Assembly (NCBI RefSeq): GCF_009765965.1
Contig: NZ_LMUL01000005.1
Location: 20,561-84,560, forward strand
Direction: 5' to 3'
Length of the DNA: 64,000 nucleotides
DNA from: Caulobacter sp. S45
Lineage (GTDB): Bacteria > Pseudomonadota > Alphaproteobacteria > Caulobacterales > Caulobacteraceae
Shown: one piece after another, positions 1 through 10,803 of the stretch
Layout of the letters: every line of letters begins with the position of its first letter
How positions within the stretch are numbered: position 1 is the stretch's first letter
Made by a program: the position numbers and the translations under genes
The notes under the pieces: generated by a model
The model's input: only the letters and a program-made list of their open reading frames with translations
Database searches by the model: none
Told to the model about the DNA's origin: nothing

Positions 1-316
1 ACCAGCCGATGAAGAACTCGGTGCGACCTCCTGTTCTGGCAATCTCCGCGAACAGGGACGAACCCGCTGCGACTGTATCGAGGGCTGCCGCGAGCGCCGC
101 ACTCAAGTCCTTCTCAGCGGACGCGCCGTCCATAATTCGGGCCGTCCAAAAGCCGGTCTCATAAGTCCCCGGCAAGGGCGTGTCTTTCGGCGTACGTCGA
201 GGCTGACCAACCTGCCAAACCACACGGGGCGTTATCCCCAGCACGTTCGTGATGGCCTTCAAATCCATTGTCGGGTGTCTGACCCGAAGGCTAACGCTGT
301 ATCGATATTCGGCCAT
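1..316 (-). CDS. DUF4279-family protein (3' end beyond window)
   Basis: An open reading frame on the minus strand starts at ATG 314-316 and runs off the left edge after 105 codons with no stop. The protein begins MAEYRYSVSLRV and reads on through a helix rich in Ala and Leu to TEFFIGW. This pattern (an N-terminal YSVSLRV-type strand, a VLGITP motif near residue 29, then ETGFW) resembles the small cytosolic DUF4279 family, whose function is unknown. The family assignment is by eye. It has no obvious operon partner here; the DNA behind its start is repeat-rich and non-coding. Confidence 0.65.
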   Translation of the reverse strand, partial: MAEYRYSVSLRVRHPTMDLKAITNVLGITPRVVWQVGQPRRTPKDTPLPGTYETGFWTARIMDGASAEKDLSAALAAALDTVAAGSSLFAEIARTGGRTEFFIGW

Positions 317-387
317 GCCGGGACGCAGCCCAACGAGGTTAGCAAGCGGTTTGTCGGGTTACGGCACCTTCGGCATCGTCCGCTCTC

Positions 388-462
388 CACCTTACCCGGT
401 CCGTTTCTATGTCCGCTCTCCGGCGACCGGGCTGGAGAGGTCCTCCCCGCGGCTCCGCGCCC
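388..462. repeat. Dispersed repeat R1, copy a
   Basis: About 75 bp that recur at 711-785. The shared core is TTTCTATGTCCGCTCTCCGG, followed by a GGGCTGGAGA block and a CCCCGCGGCT block with a few substitutions. It abuts repeat R2 copy a directly, so the two may be parts of one larger mosaic unit. Confidence 0.7.
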
Positions 463-465
463 TTA

Positions 466-563
466 GCGGTCCTCGGCCTTCCTCCAGGAACACGACATTG
501 CGAGCACCGGCCAAGCTCGATATCCGCAGCGCCCTGATGTCAAAAGCTGGGGGTCAAGCGGAC
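466..563. repeat. Dispersed repeat R2, copy a
   Basis: About 98 bp, also found at 2165-2262 and 10639-10738. All copies share CTTCCTCC-GGAACACGACAT in the first third, AGGCTCGAT/AAGCTCGAT in the middle, a TGATGTC or CGACGTC block, and end with AGCGGAC. Copies differ at about a quarter of positions and all lie between genes. Confidence 0.75.
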
Positions 564-710
564 TCGCTTGGAGCCAGCCATTGGATTTTCAACGAGCGCC
601 CAGATGTGGTGATTGCCGCTTTCCGTGAGATTGTCGGGGAAGCTCGTCAGCAGCCGACGGAGGCCTTAGCCAGATAACGAGCGCCTATGGGGGGCGCGAG
701 GTCTGCTTTT

Positions 711-785
711 CACCTTCCCCGGCCCATTTCTATGTCCGCTCTCCGGCGCGAGGGCTGGAGAAGCCTTCCCCGCGGCTTCGCGCCC
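711..785. repeat. Dispersed repeat R1, copy b
   Basis: Second copy of the R1 unit seen at 388-462, in the same orientation, sharing CACCTT, the CTATGTCCGCTCTCC core and the CCCCGCGGCT block. It is followed almost directly by an R3 repeat. Confidence 0.7.
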
Positions 786-800
786 AAAGCCGACCTCTCC

Positions 801-900
801 CTTCTGCCGGAATCCGGACGCCAGAGTCGTCCCCAAACCGCCGCGTGGGCCGCCATCAATGGCAGTTAATGGGGGTTGTCCGGACGAAGTTACCCCCGCC
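801..900. repeat. Dispersed repeat R3, copy a
   Basis: About 100 bp matched by 16284-16380. Both begin CTTCTGCC followed by ATTCCGGAC or AATCCGGAC, share TCAATGGCAG in the middle, then a TGGGGGT block and GTCCGGAC (itself palindromic), and end at TACCCC. Both copies lie in gene-free DNA. Confidence 0.7.
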
Positions 901-1091
901 GTGTTTCGGACATTACGCGTCTCCGACTTCGGACGGCGCCCGCTACTGATTTTCGGGCTGAAGGCCCCCCGCCGGTGGGCGACCATTTTTGGTTCTAGAA
1001 AGGTCCACTTGGAGGCTGACAACCTGACGTGAGGAAGGAGCGAAACTCCCCATGATTTTTCGCGTTCGGATTCGGCGGAATGGGGAGGGGC

Positions 1092-1673
1092 TCAGGTGCT
1101 GTGTTGGCGTCTCGCTCTCGCGGCTCGACCAATGAAGGCGCCCATTCCTGCCGCCGCCAAGTTAGGTATAACCAGAAGGGAAAAAAGAGCCAAAATGAAG
1201 AGCCAGCCCCATTTCACTCTGAAGAGAGATGGGGTGATTTTTGAGAAAACAGATTCGAGGTCGGGGTCGGTCAAGATAACCACGAATGCTGTCAGCACTG
1301 CCCGATCAGGACGGTAAACGCCGAGCGCGAGACAGGGGAGCGCAGTGATCAAGGCTCCCGCCAAGAGCACGCCCCCAAACAGGAGCGGAGACTGGAAGAA
1401 ATCGGGTAGGTGCACGAGAGGCATCAAGGGGTAAGCAAGGTAGGGCGTGACTATGACCGCGAACGCCAGCGCAAACAGATAGACGGCGTCGGCGTGGATA
1501 TTCCATAGTAGAGCGCTGGTGAAGCATCCGGCGGCCCAACTAAGAGCGGGGCCCTCGGCCTCAAGCGTTTCGAACTCACCTTGCATCGCTTGCAGCCAAG
1601 CGGCTCGGTTTGTCGGGGCGACGGTGGCTGCCCGACCCATGAGCCAATGGGCGAACACACGGGAAAGGCTCAT
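1092..1673 (-). CDS. Multi-pass membrane protein encoded with a PadR regulator
   Basis: 193 aa from the ATG at 1673, chosen because it overlaps the stop codon of the upstream PadR gene (ATGA). The N-terminus is soluble and helical (MSLSRVFAHWLMG, then a QAMQGEFETLE segment), followed by about four hydrophobic membrane segments and a basic tail (RAARARRQ). Small membrane proteins of this build are often the only partner of PadR-type repressors. The function is unknown; a permease-like or stress-response role is a guess. Translation is likely coupled to the regulator. Confidence 0.75.
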   Translation of the reverse strand: MSLSRVFAHWLMGRAATVAPTNRAAWLQAMQGEFETLEAEGPALSWAAGCFTSALLWNIHADAVYLFALAFAVIVTPYLAYPLMPLVHLPDFFQSPLLFGGVLLAGALITALPCLALGVYRPDRAVLTAFVVILTDPDLESVFSKITPSLFRVKWGWLFILALFSLLVIPNLAAAGMGAFIGRAARARRQHST

Positions 1674-1975
1674 CCGAGGGCTCCTTTTGCGAGGACATTG
1701 GCTGGCGTCGGTTGCATAGCCGCGCGCAGCGCCGCACGGCCTGCCCCGGTCATTCGATAGGTGTGACGCGGTGGCCGACCCGGTTTTTCCGGCTCCAGCC
1801 ATCGGCTCTCCAGCAAGCCCCGCTCATCCAACCGCACCAAGATCGGATAAAGGCTGCCCGATTTCAGTCCCGTAGCGGCGGCGATCTCCAGGCCGTAGCG
1901 CCATTGATCCGAGGAGGCGGAAAGCGCCTCTAGGACGGCGACGGTTTGAGGAGAGAGACGGCGATGGGCGACCAT
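1670..1975 (-). CDS. PadR-family transcriptional regulator
   Basis: 101 aa. The whole protein is one winged-helix domain: LSPQTVAVLEALS helix, YGLEIAAATGLKSGSLYPILVRLDERGLL (recognition helix, the classic PadR SGSLYPIL signature near residues 38-46), then a basic wing GRPPRHTYRMTGAGRAAL. It should act as a dimeric repressor whose ligand is not known. It overlaps the downstream membrane-protein gene by four bases, so the two form an operon that it probably regulates itself through the palindrome just upstream. Confidence 0.9.
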   Translation of the reverse strand: MVAHRRLSPQTVAVLEALSASSDQWRYGLEIAAATGLKSGSLYPILVRLDERGLLESRWLEPEKPGRPPRHTYRMTGAGRAALRAAMQPTPANVLAKGALG

Positions 1976-1983
1976 GAGTCCAT

Positions 1984-1997
1984 TCTATATATGTAGA
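1984..1997. promoter_or_regulatory. Palindromic operator candidate of the PadR operon
   Basis: TCTATATATGTAGA is an almost perfect 14 bp palindrome (one mismatched pair) only 9 bp upstream of the padR start. AT-rich palindromes in this position are typical PadR autoregulatory sites. The close position implies a short or absent leader. Confidence 0.5.
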
Positions 1998-2164
1998 GTT
2001 CCTCTTCAAGCTGAATCTCCTCCTTGTGAAGGCCGATTAGCTACAGCCCGACTTTGGGCGGGTCACTCCCGCAGAGGACAGAGTAGAACCTCGTATCCCC
2101 CGCCCCTCGACGGGAGCGCTTCCCCCCGACCCTCAGGCCAGCTGCCGGCCAGACCGCGCCCGTT

Positions 2165-2262
2165 GCGGACTCTGACCTTCCTCCGGAAACACGACATGCC
2201 GAGCGCCGGCTAGGCTCGATTTCCGCCACGTCCTGATGTCCGGAGCTGGAGGCGGAGCGGAC
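2165..2262. repeat. Dispersed repeat R2, copy b
   Basis: Second copy of the 98 bp R2 unit (see 466-563 and 10639-10738), bounded by GCGGAC at both ends. It lies in the gene-free stretch 1976-2591 between the PadR operon and the RND pump operon. The rest of that stretch holds the palindrome at 2449-2458 and no convincing gene. Confidence 0.75.
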
Positions 2263-2448
2263 CGCCCTCGGCGCGCGCGCAGCCCCAAATAACAGCATAG
2301 GCAATCATTCGTGCCTTAAACGCGTTCGGCGTTAGCGTGTGCATGGCCGAAGCGCCATTTACAAGGCGTAACAATAATAACTGTAATGCTCCACCGTCAT
2401 CGTCCACGGTGAAATCCGAGCTTGAGTTCGCCTCACACTCCATGTAAC

Positions 2449-2458
2449 TGCATATGCA
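2449..2458. promoter_or_regulatory. Palindrome upstream of the RND operon
   Basis: TGCATATGCA, a perfect 10 bp palindrome in an AT-richer patch about 135 bp before the pump gene. It could be the operator for the MarR-type regulator encoded at the end of the operon, but nothing in the sequence proves this. Confidence 0.35.
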
Positions 2459-2591
2459 ATTAGTGTTGCAGCGCTGGCGTTTGGCTGGCCCTGCGAGGTC
2501 GCCCCGCACCGGCAGTGCGAGTTCGGCCGCACACCTCTTTGTGCGGCTCGGATCGGCTCTGGGAACGGCATGGAAGGCAGGTCGGCGCGTC

Positions 2592-5797
<3,206 letters not shown>

Positions 5798-5801
<4 letters not shown>

Positions 5802-6961
5802 GCGACGTCCACGCCGGCCAAGGCCGCCGCCGGCTCTTGCTCTGGGGCGGCGCAGCCGCGGTTCTCGTCCTGGTCCTGGCCGGAGGCGGGATCTGGTCGC
5901 GGCTGCACACCGAACAGGCGCTAGCGGCGGACACCCAGGCCAACACCGCCCCCTTCGTCACCGTCGCCAAGGTCCGCCAGAGCCCCGCGGTCGAGGAGAT
6001 CGTTTTGCCTGGACAGGTGCGGGCCCGCTACGAGACCCCAATCTACGCCCGCACCAACGGCTACGTGAAGCGTTGGCTGACCGACATCGGGGCCCACGTG
6101 AAGGCGGGCCAACTGCTGGCGGAGATCGAGACGCCCGAGATGGATCAACAGCTCCGCCAATCCGAGGCGGACCTGAAGACCGCCCAGGCCAACGACGTGG
6201 TCGCCCAGGCCACCGCCAAGCGGGTGCGCGCCCTGCTGCCGACCCAGTCGGTCTCCAAGGAGCAAGACGACCAAGCCTCCAGCGACGCCGCCGCCCGTTC
6301 TTCGGCGGTGGTCTCCAACCAGGCCAATGTCGAGCGGCTGAAGCGGCTGGTCGGGTTCGAGCGCGTGGTGGCGCCCTATGATGGAGTGGTCACCGCGCGG
6401 TCCACCGACATAGGCAACCTGATCAACTCCGGCAGCGGCCAGGGTACGGAACTGTTCCGCCTCGCCGACGAGAAGACGCTGCGAATCTACGTCCAGGCCC
6501 CGCAGACCTACGCCGCCCTGATCCGCGCCGGGGCCGAGGTCTCGCTCCGGTTCCCGGAATATCCGGGCCGCGAGTTCAAGGCCACGCTGGTGCGCACGGC
6601 CACGGCCATCGATCCCTCCGACCAGACCCTGCTGGTCGAGCTGGAGGCGGACAACGCCAACGGCGAGCTGTTCCCCGGCGGTTATACCGAGGTCCACTTC
6701 AAGCTGCCCGTGGCGCGCCGGGCCAGCGTGATCTCCGCCAACGCCTTGCTGTTCCGCGCCGAGGGTATGCGGGTCGCCACTGTGGGCACGGACGGACGGG
6801 CGGTGCTGAAAGCCGTGCAGATCGGTCACGATCTGGGGACCGACGTGGAGATCGTCGATGGGCTCGGGCCTCAGGAGCAGGTGATCCTGAGCCCGCCCGC
6901 CTCGATCGAGACCGGCGACCGCGTGCGGATCGCCACCGCGACCCGGCAGGCGCCGCGATGA
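5798..6961 (+). CDS. RND efflux periplasmic adaptor (HlyD/AcrA-type)
   Basis: 387 aa starting at ATG 5798, inside the stop of the pump gene (ATGA) and behind a TGGAGG ribosome site. There is one N-terminal membrane anchor (LLLWGGAAAVLVLVLAGGG). It is followed by a lipoyl-like half motif (YVKRWLTDIGAHVKAGQLLAEIETPEMD), a helical hairpin rich in Ala and Gln, the second lipoyl half (VVAPYDGVVTARSTDIG), and beta-barrel and membrane-proximal domains. It bridges the pump to the outer-membrane channel. Its stop overlaps the next gene by four bases. Confidence 0.93.
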
Positions 6962-8406
6962 TCGCCCGCCGACGCCTCCATATCCTCCTGACCTGTGCGG
7001 GGACCCTGGCGCTAACCGCCTGCAACCTTGCGCCGCCCTATATCCCTCCGACGGTCGACAAGCCCCCCGCCTTCAAGGAGACCGACGGATGGGCGCTCGC
7101 CCAGCCGCAGGACACAGCCCCCAGGGGCGCGTGGTGGACGGTGTTCGCCGATCCCGACCTGGACCGGCTGGAGGAACAGACCACCGCAGCCAACCAAGAC
7201 CTGCAGGCCGCCGTCGCCAACTACGATTCAGCGCGCGCCCAGGCGCGCATCGCCAAGGCGGGGCTGTTCCCGACCCTGGACGCCGACGGCTCGGTCTCGC
7301 GGGTCAGGCTGTCGCGCGATGCGGCCAATCCGCTGCCGAACAAGGACTACGCCAATTACGGCCTGGGCCTCGACCTGCAGTATGAGGTCGACGTCTGGGG
7401 CCGGGTGCGCAATCAGGCGCGCGCCGGCCGCGCACGAGCCCAGGCCGCCGGCGGCGATCTGGCCGAGGTCGGCCTCAGCCTGCATGAGGAGGTGGCGGTC
7501 GACTACTTCACCCTGCGCGGCGACGACGCCCAGCAGCAGGTGCTCGACGATACCGTGAAGGCCTATGACAAGGCCTACGAGTTGACGCGGGCGCGCTTCG
7601 ACGCGGGGTACGCCGGCGAGCCGGAAGTGGCCGCGGCCGAGGCGCAGTACAAGCTGGCCCAGACCCAGACCGAGGACATCCGGCTGCAGCGCGCCCAGCT
7701 GGAACACAGCCTGGCGATCCTGACCGGCCAGCCCCCCGCCAGGTTCAGCCTGGCGCCGCGGACAATCTCCGCGACGCCGCCTGAGGTGGCTGAAGTGCTT
7801 CCGGCGGCGCTGCTGCAGCGGCGTCCGGACATCGCGGCGGCCGAGCGACGGGTCGAGGCGGCCAACGCCGATATCGGCGTGGCGCGTGCGGCCTATTATC
7901 CGGCGTTTAACCTGAACGCTGTGCTTGGGCTGCAGGCGGCCGAGCCAAGCCGGGTGTTCAGCGCCCCGGCGCAGGCCTGGTCGGTCGGCCCTGAGGGACT
8001 GGTCAACCTTTTCGACGGCGGACGCCGCCGGGGCCTGAACCAGCAGGCCAGAGCCGCCTACGCCGCCACCGTCGCCGCCTACCGCCAGACTGTCCTGGAC
8101 GCCTACGGCCAGGTGGAGGACAGCCTGGCCAGCGTTCGCCAGCTGCGCAAGGAGGCGGATAGCCAGGACGCCGGCGTGGCCGCGGCAGCCCGTTCGACCG
8201 GCCAGGCGAACCGGCTGTTCTCGGGTGGGCTCTCGACCTACTACGACGTCGTGACCGCTCAGAACGTCGAGCTGGCCGCCAAACTGACGGCGGTGCGGAT
8301 CCACGCCCAGCGAATGGTCGCCGCGGTGCAACTGATCCGCGCGCTTGGCGGCGGCTGGGAAGCGGCATCCGCCCCGCCGCCTCCGGCGGGACGGTCCGGG
8401 GCCTGA
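6958..8406 (+). CDS. Outer-membrane efflux lipoprotein (NodT/OprM family)
   Basis: 482 aa. The N-terminal signal ends in a lipobox (LTAC, Cys about residue 21), so the protein is probably lipid-anchored. It contains the two TolC-type repeats expected of the family: WWTVFADPDLDRLEEQ then the helical hairpins, and RRPDIAAAERRVEAANADIGVARAAYYP in the second half. It forms the exit duct for the pump and adaptor encoded directly upstream, with translational coupling through ATGA. Confidence 0.93.
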   Translation: MIARRRLHILLTCAGTLALTACNLAPPYIPPTVDKPPAFKETDGWALAQPQDTAPRGAWWTVFADPDLDRLEEQTTAANQDLQAAVANYDSARAQARIAKAGLFPTLDADGSVSRVRLSRDAANPLPNKDYANYGLGLDLQYEVDVWGRVRNQARAGRARAQAAGGDLAEVGLSLHEEVAVDYFTLRGDDAQQQVLDDTVKAYDKAYELTRARFDAGYAGEPEVAAAEAQYKLAQTQTEDIRLQRAQLEHSLAILTGQPPARFSLAPRTISATPPEVAEVLPAALLQRRPDIAAAERRVEAANADIGVARAAYYPAFNLNAVLGLQAAEPSRVFSAPAQAWSVGPEGLVNLFDGGRRRGLNQQARAAYAATVAAYRQTVLDAYGQVEDSLASVRQLRKEADSQDAGVAAAARSTGQANRLFSGGLSTYYDVVTAQNVELAAKLTAVRIHAQRMVAAVQLIRALGGGWEAASAPPPPAGRSGA

Positions 8407-8492
8407 TTGCGCGGCCCAACATCGCCAACATATACAAACCTGTCCGGGGTCGCCGGACTCCGAGGGAGGCGTCCCGCAGAAGGGTGAAGCAG

Positions 8493-9020
8493 ATGGTTCG
8501 GTCTGACAGGGAAACGGGTGCGGATGCGGCGGGCGGACCCGGGATCGATCCCAGCATCGGCCTTTGCCACTGCGGCGCACTTCGCAAAGCCTCGCGCAAG
8601 ATCTCGCTGCTCTACGACGCGGCCCTTGCGCCGCACGGGATCAAGGTGACCCAGCGCTCGATCCTGAACCATATCGCCGGCGCGGGCGCGCCGGCCATCA
8701 ACGAACTGGCCGCAGCCATGGTCATGGACGCCGGCGCCATGACCCGGTCGCTGCGGCCGCTGGAGCGTGAGGGTTGGGTGCAGAGCCTGGCCGACCCGAA
8801 GGACCGGCGCTTCCGCCACGTGGTGCTGACCGAGGCGGGCAAGCAGAAGCTGGCCGAAACCGCCGCCGCCTGGGCTCTGGCTCACGACTCGTTCCAGTAC
8901 GCCTTCGGCGACGACGCCGACGCCGACGCGCTAAAGATGTTGCTGGCGCGGATCATCACTCGGGACTTCTCCGACGCCTTCACTAGCCACGCCCATTCGA
9001 GGCGCGCGGCCCGGGCCTGA
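8493..9020 (+). CDS. MarR-family transcriptional regulator
   Basis: 175 aa from ATG 8493, which has GAAGG eight bases upstream; a GTG at 8484 in the same frame is an alternative. The winged helix is clear: GIKVTQRSILNHI, INELAAAMVMDAGAMTRSLRPLEREGWVQ (recognition helix), then the wing DPKDRRFRHVVLTEAG with the conserved DxRxR. An N-terminal CHCG pair may be redox- or metal-sensitive. It lies about 85 bp behind the efflux operon in the same direction and probably represses it. Confidence 0.9.
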   Translation: MVRSDRETGADAAGGPGIDPSIGLCHCGALRKASRKISLLYDAALAPHGIKVTQRSILNHIAGAGAPAINELAAAMVMDAGAMTRSLRPLEREGWVQSLADPKDRRFRHVVLTEAGKQKLAETAAAWALAHDSFQYAFGDDADADALKMLLARIITRDFSDAFTSHAHSRRAARA

Positions 9021-9549
9021 CGGGCTCAAGCGGTGGAGCTTAACCGATGGCTATGAATTTCAGCCTGCGGCGCCGCAAAAGACATGACATTGCGGAAGAG
9101 GATGACGGCCACCTCGCCCGCAGAGGCCTCAAACTCCCGCTGAACCGCTTCCCACAAAGACAGGCCCTCTTCGGTTTTGCTCAAGCCGGCAGGAGAGAGA
9201 TGAAAGGTTACAGCCCTTCCCACCTTTTTCATCGCCCTCCACCAGGTGAGGCGGAATTCGAGACGCCACGGCAGTTTCGCGCCCTGTGTGGACGGCTCTC
9301 CGTTGGCAAGGGTTTCGTTGAGCTTCGTGCAGAGATGGTCGGTGCGGCCATGTGTACGGCCTGGTGATGCGGTGCTGAAGACCGCAGGCCATGATGCCAT
9401 TCTCGCGGATCGAGCCCCAACCATTTGCACGCACTTGATGTGCTGGGCGCAAAAACGGGGTTTCTCAATCCGGCGGTTCTAACCGGCTTTCTGCGTCAGC
9501 TCAGTTCGCCCTTTCCAACCTCTTCAGCGCAGCCAGTGTGCGCCTAGCT
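9021..9549. other. Gene-poor stretch before the IS110 transposase
   Basis: About 530 bp with short ORFs on both strands. The most plausible gene-like part is on the minus strand at 9026-9232. Around 9430-9480 a plus-strand frame reads like a short coding remnant but has no start. The end nearest the transposase may include the non-coding end of the IS110 element. Confidence 0.4.
9026..9232 (-). CDS. Possible small hypothetical protein
   Basis: 68 aa from ATG 9232, which follows a GGTGGAGG ribosome-site-like stretch. The product (MKKVGRAVTFHLSPAG, then LSLWEAVQREFEASAGE and VILFRNVMSF) has a balanced composition. I recognise no domain. A plus-strand ORF overlaps the same DNA, so either or neither may be real. 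Confidence 0.3.
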   Translation of the reverse strand: MKKVGRAVTFHLSPAGLSKTEEGLSLWEAVQREFEASAGEVAVILFRNVMSFAAPQAEIHSHRLSSTA

Positions 9550-10572
9550 TTAGGCGGCAAGCGGTTCGCGATAGCGCTCGCCGCTTGTCATTATCGCCCA
9601 GATTGTGCGTGCGGTCTTGTTGGCCAGAGCCACGGCAGCGACCTTCGGCCTACGCCGGGTCAGAAGCTGCGTCAGCCAAGGCCGCCGCTCAGCGGAGCGT
9701 GCGGCTTGCCTGACGACGGCCATGGCGCCGACCACGAGCATCTGGCGCAGGTAACGATGACCCGCCTTGCTGATCGAGCCGAGGCGCTCTTTCCCGCCGC
9801 TGGAGTTCTGGCGAGGAACCAAGCCGATCCACGCGGCGAGGTCGCGCCCGGATCTGAAGATGGCCGGGTCGGCGACCGCCGCCACCAAGGCGCTGGCCAG
9901 CACCGGCCCAACGCCGGGGATCCCCATCAACCTGCGCCCGAGTTCGGTGCGCCGCGCGTCGGCGATGACGCGCCGATCGTTCTCAAGGATCTGCTCCTTT
10001 ACGACGGTGAGCTGGGCCGCCAGCATCTTCAGACAGGTGCGCGCGTCGTTTGGGACACGCCGGTCTTCGGTGCTCTCGATGACGCCGAGGAGCCGCTCCA
10101 TGCCGAGACGCCCGATGGGGGCGACAATGCCAAACTCGGCCAGATGGGCGCGCATGGCGTTGGTCAGCTGAGTACGCTGCCGGCAGAGGACGAGCCTCAC
10201 ACGATGCAACATCATGGCGCTCTGCTGTTCAGGGGTCTTGATGGCCACAAAACGCATCGTTGGACGGGTGACTGCTTCGCAGATCGCCTCGGCATCCGCC
10301 GCGTCGTTCTTCCCGCGTTTGACGTAGGGCTTCACGTACTGTGCGGGCATGAGCTTCACTTGATGGCCAAGCGCCATCAGCTCGCGGGCCCAGTAATGCG
10401 ATGAGGCGCACGCCTCCATGCCCACCAGACATGCCGGCTGCTTGGCGAAGAACGCCACCAACTGAGATCGTCGGATCTGCCGGCGGACCACCACGCCGCC
10501 CGCCGCATCCACTCCGTGCACCTGGAACACCGACTTCGCGAGGTCCAAACCAATCGTGACGACCTGACCCAT
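9550..10572 (-). CDS. IS110-family transposase
   Basis: 340 aa. The N-terminal RuvC-like DEDD domain shows GLDLAKSVFQVHG (first Asp), VGMEACASSHYWA (Glu) and KRGKNDAADAEAICEA (two Asp). The C-terminal half has the GIPGVGPVLASALVAAV helix-hairpin-helix and the RSGRDLAAWIGLVPRQNSSGGK motif of the transposase_20 domain, whose catalytic Ser is typical of this family. IS110 elements lack ordinary terminal inverted repeats, so I cannot set the element ends. An inverted repeat (GGTGGA, six-base loop, TCCACC) lies upstream at about 10612-10629. The frame is intact, so the element could be active. Confidence 0.92.
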   Translation of the reverse strand: MGQVVTIGLDLAKSVFQVHGVDAAGGVVVRRQIRRSQLVAFFAKQPACLVGMEACASSHYWARELMALGHQVKLMPAQYVKPYVKRGKNDAADAEAICEAVTRPTMRFVAIKTPEQQSAMMLHRVRLVLCRQRTQLTNAMRAHLAEFGIVAPIGRLGMERLLGVIESTEDRRVPNDARTCLKMLAAQLTVVKEQILENDRRVIADARRTELGRRLMGIPGVGPVLASALVAAVADPAIFRSGRDLAAWIGLVPRQNSSGGKERLGSISKAGHRYLRQMLVVGAMAVVRQAARSAERRPWLTQLLTRRRPKVAAVALANKTARTIWAIMTSGERYREPLAA

Positions 10573-10638
10573 AGCTCTCTCCTGTTCTGCAGAAGCCTAT
10601 GCTCCCGCGGGGGTGGAGAGCCGTCCACCGCATCATTT

Positions 10639-10738
10639 GCGGACTCGAGCCTTCATCCGGGAACACGACATCACGAGCGGCGGACAGGCTCGATTTCTGC
10701 TGCGGCGCGACGTCCGGGAGCCGGAGGGTAAGCGGACT
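10639..10738. repeat. Dispersed repeat R2, copy c
   Basis: Third copy of R2, about 100 bp, between the IS110 transposase and the DUF2339 gene. It starts GCGGACTCGAG, contains GGAACACGACAT and AGGCTCGATTT, and ends AGCGGACT. Its closeness to the upstream end of the IS110 gene makes it hard to say whether it belongs to the element or flanks it. Confidence 0.75.
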
Positions 10739-10803
10739 TGCCAAGGGGGCCTTTCAACAAATCTATTCGTCGGCGTAAAGCCACGCTTTCTAGCTTAGGA
10801 TGT

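Larger units (their letters stand above)
317..1091. other. Repeat-rich intergenic region without a convincing gene
   Basis: About 775 bases carry short ORFs on both strands, but none has a believable start, ribosome site or recognisable protein. The space is instead made of copies of three short repeat families (R1 at 388-462 and 711-785, R2 at 466-563, R3 at 801-900), which are annotated separately. I see nothing else in it. Confidence 0.6.

Noticed and set aside
9047-9367. 106-codon plus-strand ORF behind the MarR gene
   Set aside because: Basic, low-complexity product without domain. It overlaps the equally uncertain minus-strand ORF, which has the better ribosome site.
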